From: Allobosea sp. 67-29 | GTDB lineage: Bacteria > Pseudomonadota > Alphaproteobacteria > Rhizobiales > Beijerinckiaceae | NCBI RefSeq assembly: GCF_001898115.1 | Contig: NZ_MKSQ01000008.1 | Span: 99,390 to 163,389 of the forward strand | DNA: 64,000 bases | Direction: 5' to 3' | Notes under the pieces: generated by a model | Databases searched by the model: none | Told to the model about the DNA's origin: nothing | The model's input: only the letters and a program-made list of their open reading frames with translations | Translations under genes and position numbers: made by a program | Part shown: positions 1-9,411 of the stretch, one piece after another | Position numbering within the stretch: the first letter of the stretch is position 1 | How the letters are laid out: the number at the start of each line of letters is the position of its first letter

Positions 1-2756
1 CACAACAGCCCGATGATCGCGATGACAGACAGCTCGAGGTTGAACAGGCGCAGCGCCCCGAGCGCGCCGATCGCCGCCGACGGCAGGCCGGTGAGGATCG
101 TCAGCGGGTGGATGAAGCTCTCGTAGAGAATGCCGAGCACGATGTAGATCGTCAGGATCGCGCCCGCGATCAGCAGACCCTGGTTGGCCAGCGAATCCTG
201 GAAGGTCTTGGCCGTGCCGGCGAGCGTGGTGGTCACCGATTTCGGCAGGCCGATCCGCTCCTTGATCGCCTCGATATGGTTGACGCTGTCGCCGAGCGCC
301 ACGCCGGGCGGCAGGTTGTAGGAGATCGTCACGGCGGGGAGCTGGCCGAGCTGGTTGACCGTGAGCTGCCCCGCGGTGCGCTGGATGCGCGCAACCGCCC
401 CCAGCGGGACGAGTGTGCCGCTGCGGGTGCGGATGCGGATGGCGTTCAGGCGCTCCGGCGTCCACTGCTCCCGGGGATTGAACTCGACGACGACCTGGTA
501 GCTGTCACCCGTCGAATAGATGGTCGAGACCTGCCGCACGCCGAAGCCTGAATACAGCGTCGAACGCAGCACGTCGGAGCCGATGCCGAGCTGATCGGCC
601 TTGTCCTTGTCGATGACCACCGTCGCCTGCAGGGCGTTGTTCTGCAGGTCGGTGTTGACATCGAGGAACGCAGCCCGGTCCTGCCGCATCGCGTCCGCGA
701 GACGCGTCGCCCAGTCGTTCATCTGTTCCTGGTCGAGTCCCTGGACGACGAGCTGGTATTCGCTCTTCGAGGAGCGCGCGCCGATGCGCAGGTTCTGGAC
801 GGGCGTCATGTAGGTGGTGATGCCGGCGACCTCCGCCAGGTCGCGGCGGAGCGAGGCGAGCACGACCTGCAGCTTCGGACGCCGGTCGAGCGGCTTCAGC
901 TCGACGAAGAGCCGGCCGGCGTTGAGCGCGCCGGAATTGCCGTTGCCGCCGACGGAAGACGCGACGTGGGCAACATAGGGCGACTTGCGGAAGACGTCTG
1001 CGACCTCGTTCTGCAGCTTGAGCATGGCCGGGAACGAAATGTCCTGCCGCGCCTCGGTCGAGACCTGGAGCTGGCCGATATCCTCCTGCGGGAAGAAGCC
1101 CTTGGGCGTCGTCTGCATCAGCCAGACGGTGCCGGCCATCGTGGCGAAGAAGGCGATCAGCATCAGCGGCTGAAAGCGCAGGCAGAAAGCGAGACCGCGG
1201 TCGTAGCCGCGCAGGATGGCATCGAAGCCGCGTTCCAGCACCCGCCCGAACAGATTCTCCTGATGATGCTCACCATAACCCGAGAGCAGGCGCGAGCACA
1301 GCATCGGCGTCAGCGTCAGCGAGACGAAGGCGGAGGCGAGGATCGAGACCGTCACCACCACGGCGAACTCGTTGAAGATGCGGCCGATCACGCCGCCCAT
1401 CAGCAGAACCGGGATGAAGACGGCGACCAGCGAGAGCGAGATCGAGATGATGGTGAAGCCGATCTCGCCGGCGCCCTTCAGCGCGGCGTCATAGGCCGAG
1501 AGCCCGTCCTCCTCCATATGCCGGACGATGTTCTCGAGCATGACGATGGCATCGTCGACGACGAGGCCAACGGAGAGGGTCAGGCCGAGCAGCGAGATGT
1601 TGTCGATCGAGAAGCTGAGCAGATACATCACCGCCAGCGTGGCGATGATCGAGATCGGGACGGCCACGGCGGGGATGAAGGTCGCCGCAACGCGGCGCAG
1701 GAAGACGAAGATCACCATCACGACGAGCGCGATCGTCAGCAGCAGGGTGAACTGCACGTCCTCGACGGCCTGGCGGATCGAGGTCGAGCGGTCGTTCAGC
1801 AGCGACAGCGAGGCGGCGGCCGGCAGTTGCTCCTCGAAGGCCGGGATCATCGCCTTGACCTTGTCGACCACCTCGACGGTGTTGGCGTCGGGCTGGCGCT
1901 GTACCGCGAGCACGATCGCCGGGATGCCGTCGTACTGGCTGCGCGTCTGCGTGTTCTCGACCGAATCGATCACTTTCGCGACGTCGCCAAGGCGCACCGG
2001 CTTGCCGGAGCGGGTGGTGACGATGGTGTTGGCGAACTGCGCGGCGTTGGCGAGCTGTGTCTTGGCCTGGATGGTGAGCTGCTGGGCGTTGTTCTGGATG
2101 GTGCCGACCGGGGTGTTGGCATTGGTCGCCGTGATGGCGGCCTGCAATTCGTCGACGCCGATGCCGCGTGCGGCCAGCGCGGTCGGGTCGATCTGGATGC
2201 GCACGGCATATTTCTGGCTGCCCCAGATCAGCACCTGCGCGACACCGTCAACCGTCGAGAGAGCCGGCGAGATGACCTGCTGGGCGAAGGCGTCGAGCTG
2301 CGAAAGCGGTACGACGTCGCTCTTCAGCGCCATCAGGATGATCGGCGCATCGGCCGGATTGACCTTGCGATAGCTCGGCGGGGTCGTCATCTCCAGCGGG
2401 AGCTGGCGCTGGGTGCGCGTGATCGCCGCCTGCACGTCGGCGGCCGCGGCATCGATATCGCGGTTCAGCACGAACTGGATCGCGATCGAGGTGGTTCCGA
2501 GCGCGTTCGAGGTCGAGATCGAGTCGATGCCGGCGATGGTGGCGAACTGCTTGATCAGCGGCGTGGCGACGGAGGTCGCCATCGTGTCGGGCGAGGCGCC
2601 CGGCAGCTGCGCCGAAACGTTCACGACGGGAAATTCGGCGCGCGGCAGCGCCGCCACCGGCAGGAAGCGATAGGCGAACATCCCCGCCAGCACCAGCGAG
2701 ACCGACATCAGGATGGTGGCGACCGGGTGCTTGATGCAGAAGGAGGAGACGTTCAC
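1..2756 (-). CDS. RND efflux permease, MdtB/MdtC/MexB-like (partial)
   Basis: Inner-membrane proton-driven drug exporter of the hydrophobe/amphiphile RND family; about 918 N-terminal residues are visible and the C-terminus lies beyond the left edge. The N-terminus has the family form (FCIKHPVATILMSV). The TM4 proton-relay pair is present in VVDDAIVMLENIVRHMEEDG near residue 401, and GFFPQEDIGQL opens the second periplasmic half. It starts at GTG 2756, and the GTGA overlap with the stop of the adaptor gene fixes this start and implies translational coupling. It is the third gene of a marR-adaptor-permease operon, so expression is probably controlled by the MarR protein. The substrate cannot be read from sequence. 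Confidence 0.93.
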   Translation of the reverse strand, partial: MNVSSFCIKHPVATILMSVSLVLAGMFAYRFLPVAALPRAEFPVVNVSAQLPGASPDTMATSVATPLIKQFATIAGIDSISTSNALGTTSIAIQFVLNRDIDAAAADVQAAITRTQRQLPLEMTTPPSYRKVNPADAPIILMALKSDVVPLSQLDAFAQQVISPALSTVDGVAQVLIWGSQKYAVRIQIDPTALAARGIGVDELQAAITATNANTPVGTIQNNAQQLTIQAKTQLANAAQFANTIVTTRSGKPVRLGDVAKVIDSVENTQTRSQYDGIPAIVLAVQRQPDANTVEVVDKVKAMIPAFEEQLPAAASLSLLNDRSTSIRQAVEDVQFTLLLTIALVVMVIFVFLRRVAATFIPAVAVPISIIATLAVMYLLSFSIDNISLLGLTLSVGLVVDDAIVMLENIVRHMEEDGLSAYDAALKGAGEIGFTIISISLSLVAVFIPVLLMGGVIGRIFNEFAVVVTVSILASAFVSLTLTPMLCSRLLSGYGEHHQENLFGRVLERGFDAILRGYDRGLAFCLRFQPLMLIAFFATMAGTVWLMQTTPKGFFPQEDIGQLQVSTEARQDISFPAMLKLQNEVADVFRKSPYVAHVASSVGGNGNSGALNAGRLFVELKPLDRRPKLQVVLASLRRDLAEVAGITTYMTPVQNLRIGARSSKSEYQLVVQGLDQEQMNDWATRLADAMRQDRAAFLDVNTDLQNNALQATVVIDKDKADQLGIGSDVLRSTLYSGFGVRQVSTIYSTGDSYQVVVEFNPREQWTPERLNAIRIRTRSGTLVPLGAVARIQRTAGQLTVNQLGQLPAVTISYNLPPGVALGDSVNHIEAIKERIGLPKSVTTTLAGTAKTFQDSLANQGLLIAGAILTIYIVLGILYESFIHPLTILTGLPSAAIGALGALRLFNLELSVIAIIGLL

Positions 2757-3940
2757 GAGCGGCCCTCCTGCGCGACGGGGGTGCTCTCGGGCGGCTTCTC
2801 GGTCGTCGCCGCGCGCTCGCGCACCCGCGTCCCCTGCTTCAGCCGCATCTGGCCGTCGATCACGACGCGCTCGCCCGGCGCCACGCCCTCCGTGACCGCC
2901 GTCTTCTCGCCATCGGTCAGAGCGAGCTTGATCTGGCGCAGATCGACGCTCGAGTCCTTCTTGACGACAAAGACATAAGGACCCTTCTGCCCCGTCTGCA
3001 CCGCGACGGTCGGGATCACCGTCACGCCCTGCAGCACATGCGGGACGATCTCGACATCGACGTACTGGCCGGGCCAGAGGCTCAGATCGTCATTGGCGAA
3101 AGCCGCCTTGGCCGTGATCGTGCCCGAGGCGATGTCGACCGCGGAATCGACGAAGTTGAGCTTGCCTGTGGCAGGGCCGCGATCGCTGCCCGCCACATGG
3201 GCCGAGACCGGGACCGGTGTCGCGGCGGCGAGCGCCGCCTGCAGCGTCGGCAGGTCGCTCTCCGGCATGGCGAATGTCACGCGCAGCGGCTTCATCTGCG
3301 TGATCGTCAGAAGGCCGGTGCTGCTGTTGTTGCTGTTGGAGCTGACGAGGTTGCCGGGAGTGACCGTCACTGCTCCGACACGCCCGTCGATCGGCGCCAG
3401 GATGCGGGTGTAGCTCAGCTTCAGCCTGTCGGCGTCGAGCGTGGCGTGATCGGCCTGAATGCTGGCGGCGGAGCTCTTCTCGTCGGCGGTCGCCTGATCG
3501 ACCTGCGCCTGCGTCCCGGCATTCCGCGAAAAGAGCTGCCTGTAGCGATCCAGATCGGCGAGATTGCGCGTATGCGTCGCCTCGTCCTTGGCCAGCATCG
3601 CCTGGTCCTTGGCGATCTGGGCCTTGATGTCGCGATCATCGAGGCTGAAGAGCGGATCGCCGGCCTTGACGAACTGGCCATCGCTGACGTGCTGCGCCAC
3701 GATCTGGCTGTCGATCCGCGACTTGATGATCACGCTCGCCGGCGTCTCGACGAAACCGATCGCATGTTTGCGGACCGGGAAGTCCGCCTGCACCGCCGCC
3801 GCCGAGACGACGGAGACCGCTCCGCTGGCCCGTGCCGCACGCGCCGCCTGCGGCTCGCCCGCGCCGTGCGAACGCCAGTACCAGATACCCGCCGCCGCAG
3901 CGACGATCACAACGCCGACAAGCAATCCCGAACGCTTCAT
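2753..3940 (-). CDS. RND efflux periplasmic adaptor (membrane fusion protein)
   Basis: 395-residue adaptor that would link the RND permease to an outer-membrane channel. An N-terminal membrane anchor (about residues 5-22) is followed by the lipoyl half-motifs, an alpha-hairpin (about 95-165), the second lipoyl part with APIDGRVG, and a beta-barrel domain with LWPGQYVDVEI. There is no lipobox cysteine, so it is anchored by the uncleaved helix rather than by lipid. It lies 15 bases after the marR gene and overlaps the permease start by 4 bases. No outer-membrane factor gene is visible in the window; it may lie to the left or be shared. Confidence 0.92.
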   Translation of the reverse strand: MKRSGLLVGVVIVAAAAGIWYWRSHGAGEPQAARAARASGAVSVVSAAAVQADFPVRKHAIGFVETPASVIIKSRIDSQIVAQHVSDGQFVKAGDPLFSLDDRDIKAQIAKDQAMLAKDEATHTRNLADLDRYRQLFSRNAGTQAQVDQATADEKSSAASIQADHATLDADRLKLSYTRILAPIDGRVGAVTVTPGNLVSSNSNNSSTGLLTITQMKPLRVTFAMPESDLPTLQAALAAATPVPVSAHVAGSDRGPATGKLNFVDSAVDIASGTITAKAAFANDDLSLWPGQYVDVEIVPHVLQGVTVIPTVAVQTGQKGPYVFVVKKDSSVDLRQIKLALTDGEKTAVTEGVAPGERVVIDGQMRLKQGTRVRERAATTEKPPESTPVAQEGRS

Positions 3941-3955
3941 AGTGGGCCCACCTGC

Positions 3956-4441
3956 TCAAGCCATGCGATCAGCCGAAAGCGGCTGCTGGTTCCTGTCGTC
4001 GGCGCGCCGGGACCGGACCCGTTCCCGGATCATGCCGAGCGTCTCCAGCGCCGACAGAACGGCGTCGTCCCCGACGTCGCCGAGAAGCTCGCCGGCGATA
4101 GCGCCACGGACATCGTCGAGATCATCGACCAGTCGCCGGCCGCCCGTCGTCAGATAAAGCAGATAGGCGCGCCGATCGGCCGGGTTCTCGCGCCGCTCGA
4201 TCAGGTCCTGGCTCTGCAGTCGATCGAGAAGGCGCGCGAGCGAAATCGGCTGCAGGTCCATCTGCTCGGCCAGCGCCGCCTGGTTCAGCCCTTCCTGGCG
4301 GCGCAGCCGCGAAAGCACGCCCCATTGAGCACGCGTGGTGCCGTGCTCGCGGGCACGCTGATCGACATAGGTCCGCATCAGGCGCGAGGTTTCGACGAGC
4401 TGAAACATCAGCTCCCGCCGCAGGGGGCGCTTCATCCACAA
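3956..4441 (-). CDS. MarR-family transcriptional regulator
   Basis: 161-residue winged-helix regulator. The core reads LNQAALAEQMDLQPISLARL (recognition helix region) followed by the wing RRENPADRRAYLLYLT, with the DR-R signature typical of MarR. It is first in the operon with the adaptor and permease, so it probably represses or senses substrate for that pump and autoregulates through the inverted repeats just upstream. The start is ATG at 4441; a second in-frame Met lies two codons in. Confidence 0.92.
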   Translation of the reverse strand: MWMKRPLRRELMFQLVETSRLMRTYVDQRAREHGTTRAQWGVLSRLRRQEGLNQAALAEQMDLQPISLARLLDRLQSQDLIERRENPADRRAYLLYLTTGGRRLVDDLDDVRGAIAGELLGDVGDDAVLSALETLGMIRERVRSRRADDRNQQPLSADRMA

Positions 4442-4452
4442 ATCTCCAATCG

Positions 4453-4471
4453 TAAGCCTGCTTATAGTAAG
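4453..4471. promoter_or_regulatory. Candidate MarR operator
   Basis: Two overlapping inverted repeats lie 12-30 bases upstream of the marR start: TAAGC-CT-GCTTA (4453-4464) and CTTA-TAG-TAAG (4461-4471). MarR proteins usually bind AT-rich palindromes overlapping their own promoter, so this is a reasonable operator. Binding is inferred, not shown. Confidence 0.4.
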
Positions 4472-4570
4472 TCAGATTGCGGCGCTTTTACAGTGGCCAT
4501 TTCGCGACTGCGAAAGCTATTTTCGAGCGTGCATGCGGGGACGAGGCGCAACCGTGAGGCGCTCCCGCCG

Positions 4571-5239
4571 CTAGGCTCGCGCCTCCTGCTCCATGCTGCT
4601 CCCGCGCAGCCCGCCCGGCACGCAAAGGCGCGGATAGAGCCGCGACATCTCGCGCATCAGGAATTTCGCCGGGACATCGAAGAAGCTGCCGTGATCGACG
4701 ATATAGCTCATGAAGCTGCGCCCCTGCTGGTCATAGGGCTGCAGCAGCGCATCGCTTTCCGCGTCGAAGGGCAGCACGGCGACGCCGAGCCGGTCGCAGA
4801 GCGTGGCATTGAAGGTCGGCGACGCCTTCAGCCAGCCGCCGCCGAGATGGATCTCGGCATAGCCGTGATAGGCGAAGACGTCGGTTCCCACGGCCTCGAG
4901 CAGGCGCGGCGTCGCCAGATGATTGCGGACATCGGCGAGACCGATGCGCGCCGGGATGCCCGCGGCCCGGCACAGCGCCGCGTAGAGCGCCGCCTTGCCG
5001 ACGCAATAGCCGATCCCGGCCCGGAGCACCGCGCTGGCCCGATAGGTATCGGCGTCGTGGAAATCACGATAGGGATCATAGCGAATATCGTCGCGCACAC
5101 GTTCGTAGAGGATGCGAGCCCGATGCGCCGGATCGGTGCAGCCCGCCGTCAGCCGTCGCGCCTGGGCGATGACGACCTCGTCATCGCTGTCGACGAATTC
5201 GGCCGGGCTGAGGAAAAGCGCGCGGTGGCTGTCCTGCAT
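4571..5239 (-). CDS. Transglutaminase-like superfamily protein
   Basis: 222-residue soluble protein with a transglutaminase/protease-like core: the nucleophile region GIGYCVGKAALYAAL (Cys79) and the histidine region FAYHGYAEIHLGGGW (His125). The usual Asp-Pro-Thr is replaced by SPT at 140-142, so the third catalytic residue is uncertain. The start is taken at ATG 5239 because AAGGAGG sits 5 bases upstream. An upstream in-frame GTG at 5263, overlapping the stop of the hydratase gene, is less likely. It sits 20 bases behind the enoyl-CoA hydratase gene and is probably co-transcribed. Substrate unknown. Confidence 0.82.
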   Translation of the reverse strand: MQDSHRALFLSPAEFVDSDDEVVIAQARRLTAGCTDPAHRARILYERVRDDIRYDPYRDFHDADTYRASAVLRAGIGYCVGKAALYAALCRAAGIPARIGLADVRNHLATPRLLEAVGTDVFAYHGYAEIHLGGGWLKASPTFNATLCDRLGVAVLPFDAESDALLQPYDQQGRSFMSYIVDHGSFFDVPAKFLMREMSRLYPRLCVPGGLRGSSMEQEARA

Positions 5240-5259
5240 CGAAGCCTCCTTGTTCAGGC

Positions 5260-6051
5260 TCACCTCCCGGCAAAGCGAGGCGGCCGCTTTTCCAGAAAGG
5301 CCGTCACGCCCTCGCGGAAATCGGCGGAGCGGGTGGATTCGCCGAAGCTCCTGCCCTCCTCATCGAGATGGGTTGCGAGGTCGTGATCGATCGCGCCGGT
5401 CAGGAGCCGGCGGATGCGGCCATATGCCTGCGTCGGCCCTTCGGAGAGGCGCTGCGCCAGGGCCAGCGCTTCGATTTCGACCTGCTCGTTGGCCAAGACG
5501 CGGTTGACCAGGCCGAGCCGAAGCGCCTCAGCCGCGTCGAAAGTCTCGCCGAGCATGGCTATCTCCTTCGCCTTGCGCAGCCCGACCAGGCGCGGCAGGT
5601 GAAAGGAGCCGGCAAGGTCGGGAGTCGCACCGATGCGCGCATAGGCCATCGAGAAGCGGGTGTTCTCCGCGGCCACCGCCAGGTCGCAGCCGAGCGCGAG
5701 ACTGAAGCCGCCGCCCGCAACGGCGCCGTGAAGGCAGGCGACCGTCGGCTGCGGCAGGCCGTCGAGGATGCGCAAGGCCTCGTGCAAGGGGTCCATGATG
5801 GCCGTGATCGTCGCGGCGATGTCTGCGCCGGCAAGAAACTGCGAAACGTCGCCGCCCGCGCAGAAGCCCTTGCCGGCCCCCCGGAGCAAGATCGCGCGGA
5901 TACCGTCCCGCTCCGCAACCGCCTTGACGCGTGACAGAAAGAGATCCGCCATCGGCGCGTCGAATGCGTTCAGGACGGCGGGCCGGTTCAGCGTCAGAAC
6001 GGCGACGCTTCCGACCTGTTCGAGCAGAACCGATTCAGTGCGCTCCGACAT
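5260..6051 (-). CDS. Enoyl-CoA hydratase/isomerase family protein
   Basis: 263-residue crotonase-fold enzyme acting on an acyl-CoA. The first oxyanion-hole segment is GKGFCAGGDVSQF and the second is AGGGFSLALGCDLAVAAENT, followed by the active-site stretch IGATPDLAGSFHLPRLVG. The C-terminus FLEKRPPRFAGR is typical of the family. The start at ATG 6051 gives the normal N-terminus MSERTESVL; a longer frame to 6090 exists but adds 13 residues that do not look like family sequence. The specific reaction (beta-oxidation hydratase or isomerase) is not determinable. Confidence 0.88.
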   Translation of the reverse strand: MSERTESVLLEQVGSVAVLTLNRPAVLNAFDAPMADLFLSRVKAVAERDGIRAILLRGAGKGFCAGGDVSQFLAGADIAATITAIMDPLHEALRILDGLPQPTVACLHGAVAGGGFSLALGCDLAVAAENTRFSMAYARIGATPDLAGSFHLPRLVGLRKAKEIAMLGETFDAAEALRLGLVNRVLANEQVEIEALALAQRLSEGPTQAYGRIRRLLTGAIDHDLATHLDEEGRSFGESTRSADFREGVTAFLEKRPPRFAGR

Positions 6052-6231
6052 GATGAATGGGCTCCGTGACGACAAGGGGGGGCGGATCACAGGCTATCAT
6101 CTGGCCGCGTGATGGCGAGGGGGCGTTCCTGCGCCGTCCGGGAAGCGCGTTTGCGTGAATGGCTCTAGCACCCGGCGTGGCCGCGCCCCTAAAGTGCCGG
6201 CAACGCCGCCCCACCCAGAGCCTCCCTCCCG

Positions 6232-7323
6232 ATGAGCCAGCTTTTCAGCCCCTATCAGCTCGGCAACCTCACGCTTGCCAATCGCATCGTGATCGCGCCG
6301 ATGTGCCAGTATTCAGCCGAGAACGGCAATGCCAGCGACTGGCACACGATCCACCTCGGCCAGTTGGCCCTCTCGGGGGCGGCGTTGCTGATCATCGAGG
6401 CGACGGCGGTCGAACCGGACGGGCGCATCAGCCCCTTCGATGTCGGCCTCTGGTCGGACGAGAACGAAGCCGCCCTGTCGCGCTCCCTGGAAGCCGCTCG
6501 GCGCTGGTCCGACATGCCGATCGGCATCCAGCTCGCCCATGCCGGCCGCAAGGCCTCGGTCGCCCAGCCGTGGAAGGGAGGCGGCCAGCTTGGCCTCGAC
6601 GAAGGCGGCTGGACGGTTCATGCCCCCTCCGCGATCGGCTTCGAGACCTACCCGCGGCCGCCACGCGCGCTGACCCGCGACGACATCGCCCGCCTGGTCG
6701 AGGCTTTCGCCGCCGCAGCGCGACGCTCCGTACGGCTCGGCCTCGCCATGATCGAGCTCCACGGCGCCCATGGCTATCTGATGCACCAGTTCCTCTCGCC
6801 GCTCTCCAACAAGCGCGAGGACGACTATGGCGGCTCCCTCGAGAACCGGATGCGCTTTCCGCTCGAAGCCTTCGACGCCGTGCGCACCGTCGTGCCGGCC
6901 GGCTATCCCGTCGGCTTCCGCATTTCCGGAACGGACTGGATCGAAGGCGGCTGGGACGTCGAGCAGAGCATCGCTTTCACCAGGGCGGCGCAGGCACGCG
7001 GGGCCGACTTCATCCACGTCTCGAGCGGAGGCCTCTCGACCGCGCAGAAGATCCCGCTGGGGCCGAGCTACCAGGTGCCGCTCGCGCGGGCGATCAAGCA
7101 GGCGACGGGCGTCCCCACCATCGCGGTCGGCCTGATCACCGAGCCCGAGCAAGCAGAAGCGATCATCGGTACCGGCGAGGCCGATCTCGTCGGGCTGGCG
7201 CGGGGCATCCTCTACGACCCGCGCTGGCCGTGGCATGCCGCGGCGGCGCTGGGCGCCAGCGTCAAGGCCCCGAACCAATATCTGCGCTCGCAGCCGCGGC
7301 AATATTCCAAGCTGTTCGCCTGA
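6232..7323 (+). CDS. NADH:flavin oxidoreductase, old yellow enzyme class II (YqjM/XenA-like)
   Basis: 363-residue FMN-dependent ene-reductase that would reduce activated C=C bonds with NAD(P)H. The N-terminus has PMCQYSAENG with Cys25, the redox-tuning cysteine of the YqjM/XenA class. The active-site stretch GAHGYLMHQFLSPLSN is followed by DDYGGSLENRMRF, and the FMN phosphate loop region AVGLITEPEQAE and GLARGILYDPRWPWHAA close the TIM barrel. It is divergent from the enoyl-CoA hydratase gene across about 180 bases and lies 28 bases before the carboxypeptidase gene, with which it may be co-transcribed. Confidence 0.93.
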   Translation: MSQLFSPYQLGNLTLANRIVIAPMCQYSAENGNASDWHTIHLGQLALSGAALLIIEATAVEPDGRISPFDVGLWSDENEAALSRSLEAARRWSDMPIGIQLAHAGRKASVAQPWKGGGQLGLDEGGWTVHAPSAIGFETYPRPPRALTRDDIARLVEAFAAAARRSVRLGLAMIELHGAHGYLMHQFLSPLSNKREDDYGGSLENRMRFPLEAFDAVRTVVPAGYPVGFRISGTDWIEGGWDVEQSIAFTRAAQARGADFIHVSSGGLSTAQKIPLGPSYQVPLARAIKQATGVPTIAVGLITEPEQAEAIIGTGEADLVGLARGILYDPRWPWHAAAALGASVKAPNQYLRSQPRQYSKLFA

Positions 7324-7351
7324 GCCCGCCGTCCCGCCCCCGAGATCCATC

Positions 7352-8845
7352 ATGACAGCCTACTCCGAGCTTTCGGGCCATTTCGGCCGCATCGCCGCCC
7401 TGTCCAATGCCGTCGGCATCCTGCAATGGGATTCCGACGTGATGATGCCGAAAGGCGCTGCGGAAACCCGGGCCGACAGCATGGCGCTGCTGCATGTGCT
7501 GCGCCATGGCCTGGTGACCGACCCGCGCATCGGCGACTGGCTCGCCGGAGCAGAGGGCGATGCGTCGCTGGGCACCTGGGAACAGGCCAATCTGCGCGAG
7601 ATCCGGCGTGTGTGGACGGTCGAGACGGCGCTCCCTGCCGATCTCGTCGAGGCGTCGAGCAAGGCCATTTCGGCTTGCGAGATGCGTTGGCGGCAAGCGC
7701 GCGCGGATGCCGACTTCGCCGGGCTGCTGCCCTATCTCACCGAGGTTCTGAACCTGCAGCGCCAGATCGGCCGGGCGAAGGGCGAGAAGCTCGGGCTCTC
7801 GCCCTATGACGCCCTGCTCAACGACTACGAGCCGGGCGGCCACTCGGCCCGGATCGACGCGCTGTTCGACGATCTCGCCGCCTTCCTGCCCGGCTTCACC
7901 CAGGAGGCGATGGCGGTGCAGGCGCACCGGCCGGCCCTGGAGCCCTTGGAGGGGCCCTTCGCCACGGAGGCGCAGCGGGCGCTCGGCCTCAGGCTGATGG
8001 CGGCGCTGGGCTATGATTTCGAACGCGGACGGCTCGATATCTCGACGCATCCGTTCTGTGGCGGCGCCGACAACGACGTGCGCATCACCACACGCTACGA
8101 CGAGGCCGACTTCACCAAGGCGCTGATGGGCGTGCTCCACGAGACCGGCCATGCGCTCTACGAGCAGGGCCGGCCGCAGGGCTACCTCAACCAGCCGGTG
8201 GGCGCGGCGCGCGGCATGAGCGTGCATGAAAGCCAGTCGCTGCTGATGGAGATGCAGGCCTGCCGCTCGCGGCAGTTCCTCGCCTATGCCGCGCCCTTGA
8301 TGCGCGAGGCCTTCGGCGGTTCCGGCCCGGCCTGGGAGGCCGAAGCCATGTGGCGGCGCTATACCCGCGTCGAGCCCGGCTTCATTCGCGTCGATGCGGA
8401 CGAGGTCACCTATCCGGCCCATGTCATCCTGCGATACCGCCTCGAGAAAGCGCTGATCGCAGGGGAGATGACGCTCGCCGATCTGCCTTCCGCATGGAAC
8501 GACGGCATGAAGGCGCTGCTCGGCGTCGCCGTTCCCGACGACCGGCGCGGCTGCCTGCAGGACATCCACTGGTCCTCGGGCGGCTGGGGCTATTTTCCGA
8601 CCTACACGCTGGGCGCGATGACCGCGGCGCAGATCTTCGACGCGGCGTGCCGGGCCGAACCCGGCATCCTGCCAGGTATCGGCCGGGGCGATTTCGCTCC
8701 GCTGGTCGGCTGGCTGCGCGCCAACATCCACGGCAAGGGCTCGCTGCTCTCGACAGACGACCTGCTGACGGAGGCGACCGGCCGCCCGCTCGACGCCGCG
8801 GTGTTCAAGGCCCATCTGCGCCGCCGCTATCTGGAAGAGGCTTGA
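7352..8845 (+). CDS. Carboxypeptidase, peptidase family M32 (Taq type)
   Basis: 497-residue zinc metallocarboxypeptidase. All family landmarks are visible: HPFCGG, the DVRITTRY stretch, zinc motif HETGH at 263-267, HESQS at 292-296 with Glu293 as third zinc ligand, and IRVDADEVTYPAH downstream. The start is ATG 7352 (MTAYSELSGHF), matching the usual N-terminus; the open frame extends further upstream into the preceding gene. The protein is cytoplasmic, with no signal peptide. It presumably trims peptides from the C-terminus. Confidence 0.95.
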   Translation: MTAYSELSGHFGRIAALSNAVGILQWDSDVMMPKGAAETRADSMALLHVLRHGLVTDPRIGDWLAGAEGDASLGTWEQANLREIRRVWTVETALPADLVEASSKAISACEMRWRQARADADFAGLLPYLTEVLNLQRQIGRAKGEKLGLSPYDALLNDYEPGGHSARIDALFDDLAAFLPGFTQEAMAVQAHRPALEPLEGPFATEAQRALGLRLMAALGYDFERGRLDISTHPFCGGADNDVRITTRYDEADFTKALMGVLHETGHALYEQGRPQGYLNQPVGAARGMSVHESQSLLMEMQACRSRQFLAYAAPLMREAFGGSGPAWEAEAMWRRYTRVEPGFIRVDADEVTYPAHVILRYRLEKALIAGEMTLADLPSAWNDGMKALLGVAVPDDRRGCLQDIHWSSGGWGYFPTYTLGAMTAAQIFDAACRAEPGILPGIGRGDFAPLVGWLRANIHGKGSLLSTDDLLTEATGRPLDAAVFKAHLRRRYLEEA

Positions 8846-8981
8846 CCGGACACGTTTAAACTTATTCAAAACAAAGACTTAGATTGTCGCTTCGTGCCGG
8901 GCAGCCATGTCGCTTTCCAGCTTGCATCCTGGCGCGGATGGCCTGATGTCGGGATCGACATTCCAGCCAAGGTGACCGACC

Positions 8982-9302
8982 ATGACCATGACCGAGACCA
9001 AGCCTGCCCCCCGCATCGCCATCACCTATTGCGCGATGTGCAACTGGATGCTGCGCTCCGCCTGGCTCGGGCAGGAACTGCTCTCGACCTTCGGGCAGGA
9101 TCTCGGCGAGATCGCCCTGATCCCGCGCACCGGAGGCATCTTCCAGATCCATTACGACGGCGAGCTGATCTGGGACCGCAAGGCCGACGGCGGCTTCCCG
9201 GATTCCAAGGTGCTGAAGCAGCGCGTGCGCGACCGGCTCGACCCCGAGCGCAGCCTCGGCCATGTCGACGGGCATGCGATGTCGGCGGAGGCCGAGAGCT
9301 GA
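8982..9302 (+). CDS. SelT/SelW/SelH (Rdx) family selenoprotein homologue, Cys form
   Basis: 106-residue thioredoxin-like Rdx-family protein. The redox motif near the N-terminus is YCAMCNWMLRS (CxxC), where animal and some bacterial members have selenocysteine in the second position; both codons here are TGC. The family features LGEIALIPRTGGIF and FPDSKVLKQRVRD follow. The start at ATG 8982 is supported by AAGGTGA upstream; a second ATG lies two codons later. It is probably a small redox protein of unknown partner. The host decodes UGA as Sec elsewhere in this window, so the Cys form is a lineage choice rather than lack of the machinery. Confidence 0.85.
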   Translation: MTMTETKPAPRIAITYCAMCNWMLRSAWLGQELLSTFGQDLGEIALIPRTGGIFQIHYDGELIWDRKADGGFPDSKVLKQRVRDRLDPERSLGHVDGHAMSAEAES

Positions 9303-9379
9303 GGGAGAGACCTGCCGTCAGCGTCGGGCTCGAACCGACATCCCGGACACCGTGGCTTCTCGCCAGGAGGGCCCCGGAT

Positions 9380-9394
9380 CGACGCAAGGCGTCG
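9380..9394. terminator. Hairpin between the SelW-like gene and thiE
   Basis: Perfect inverted repeat CGACGC-AAG-GCGTCG between the convergent SelW-like and thiE genes. There is no T-run on either side, so this is at best a weak bidirectional terminator. Confidence 0.25.
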
Positions 9395-9411
9395 CCCGAG
9401 AACGAAGCCGG

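Noticed and set aside
966..2978. 670-codon plus-strand open frame
   Set aside because: It is antisense to the RND permease; its product is full of Arg/Asp/Gly/His low-complexity sequence typical of reverse-strand reading in high-GC DNA.
9319..9375. tRNA-like T-arm on the minus strand (GTCGG-TTCGAGC-CCGAC)
   Set aside because: No matching acceptor stem, anticodon arm or CCA could be assembled at tRNA distance, so at most a chance hairpin.
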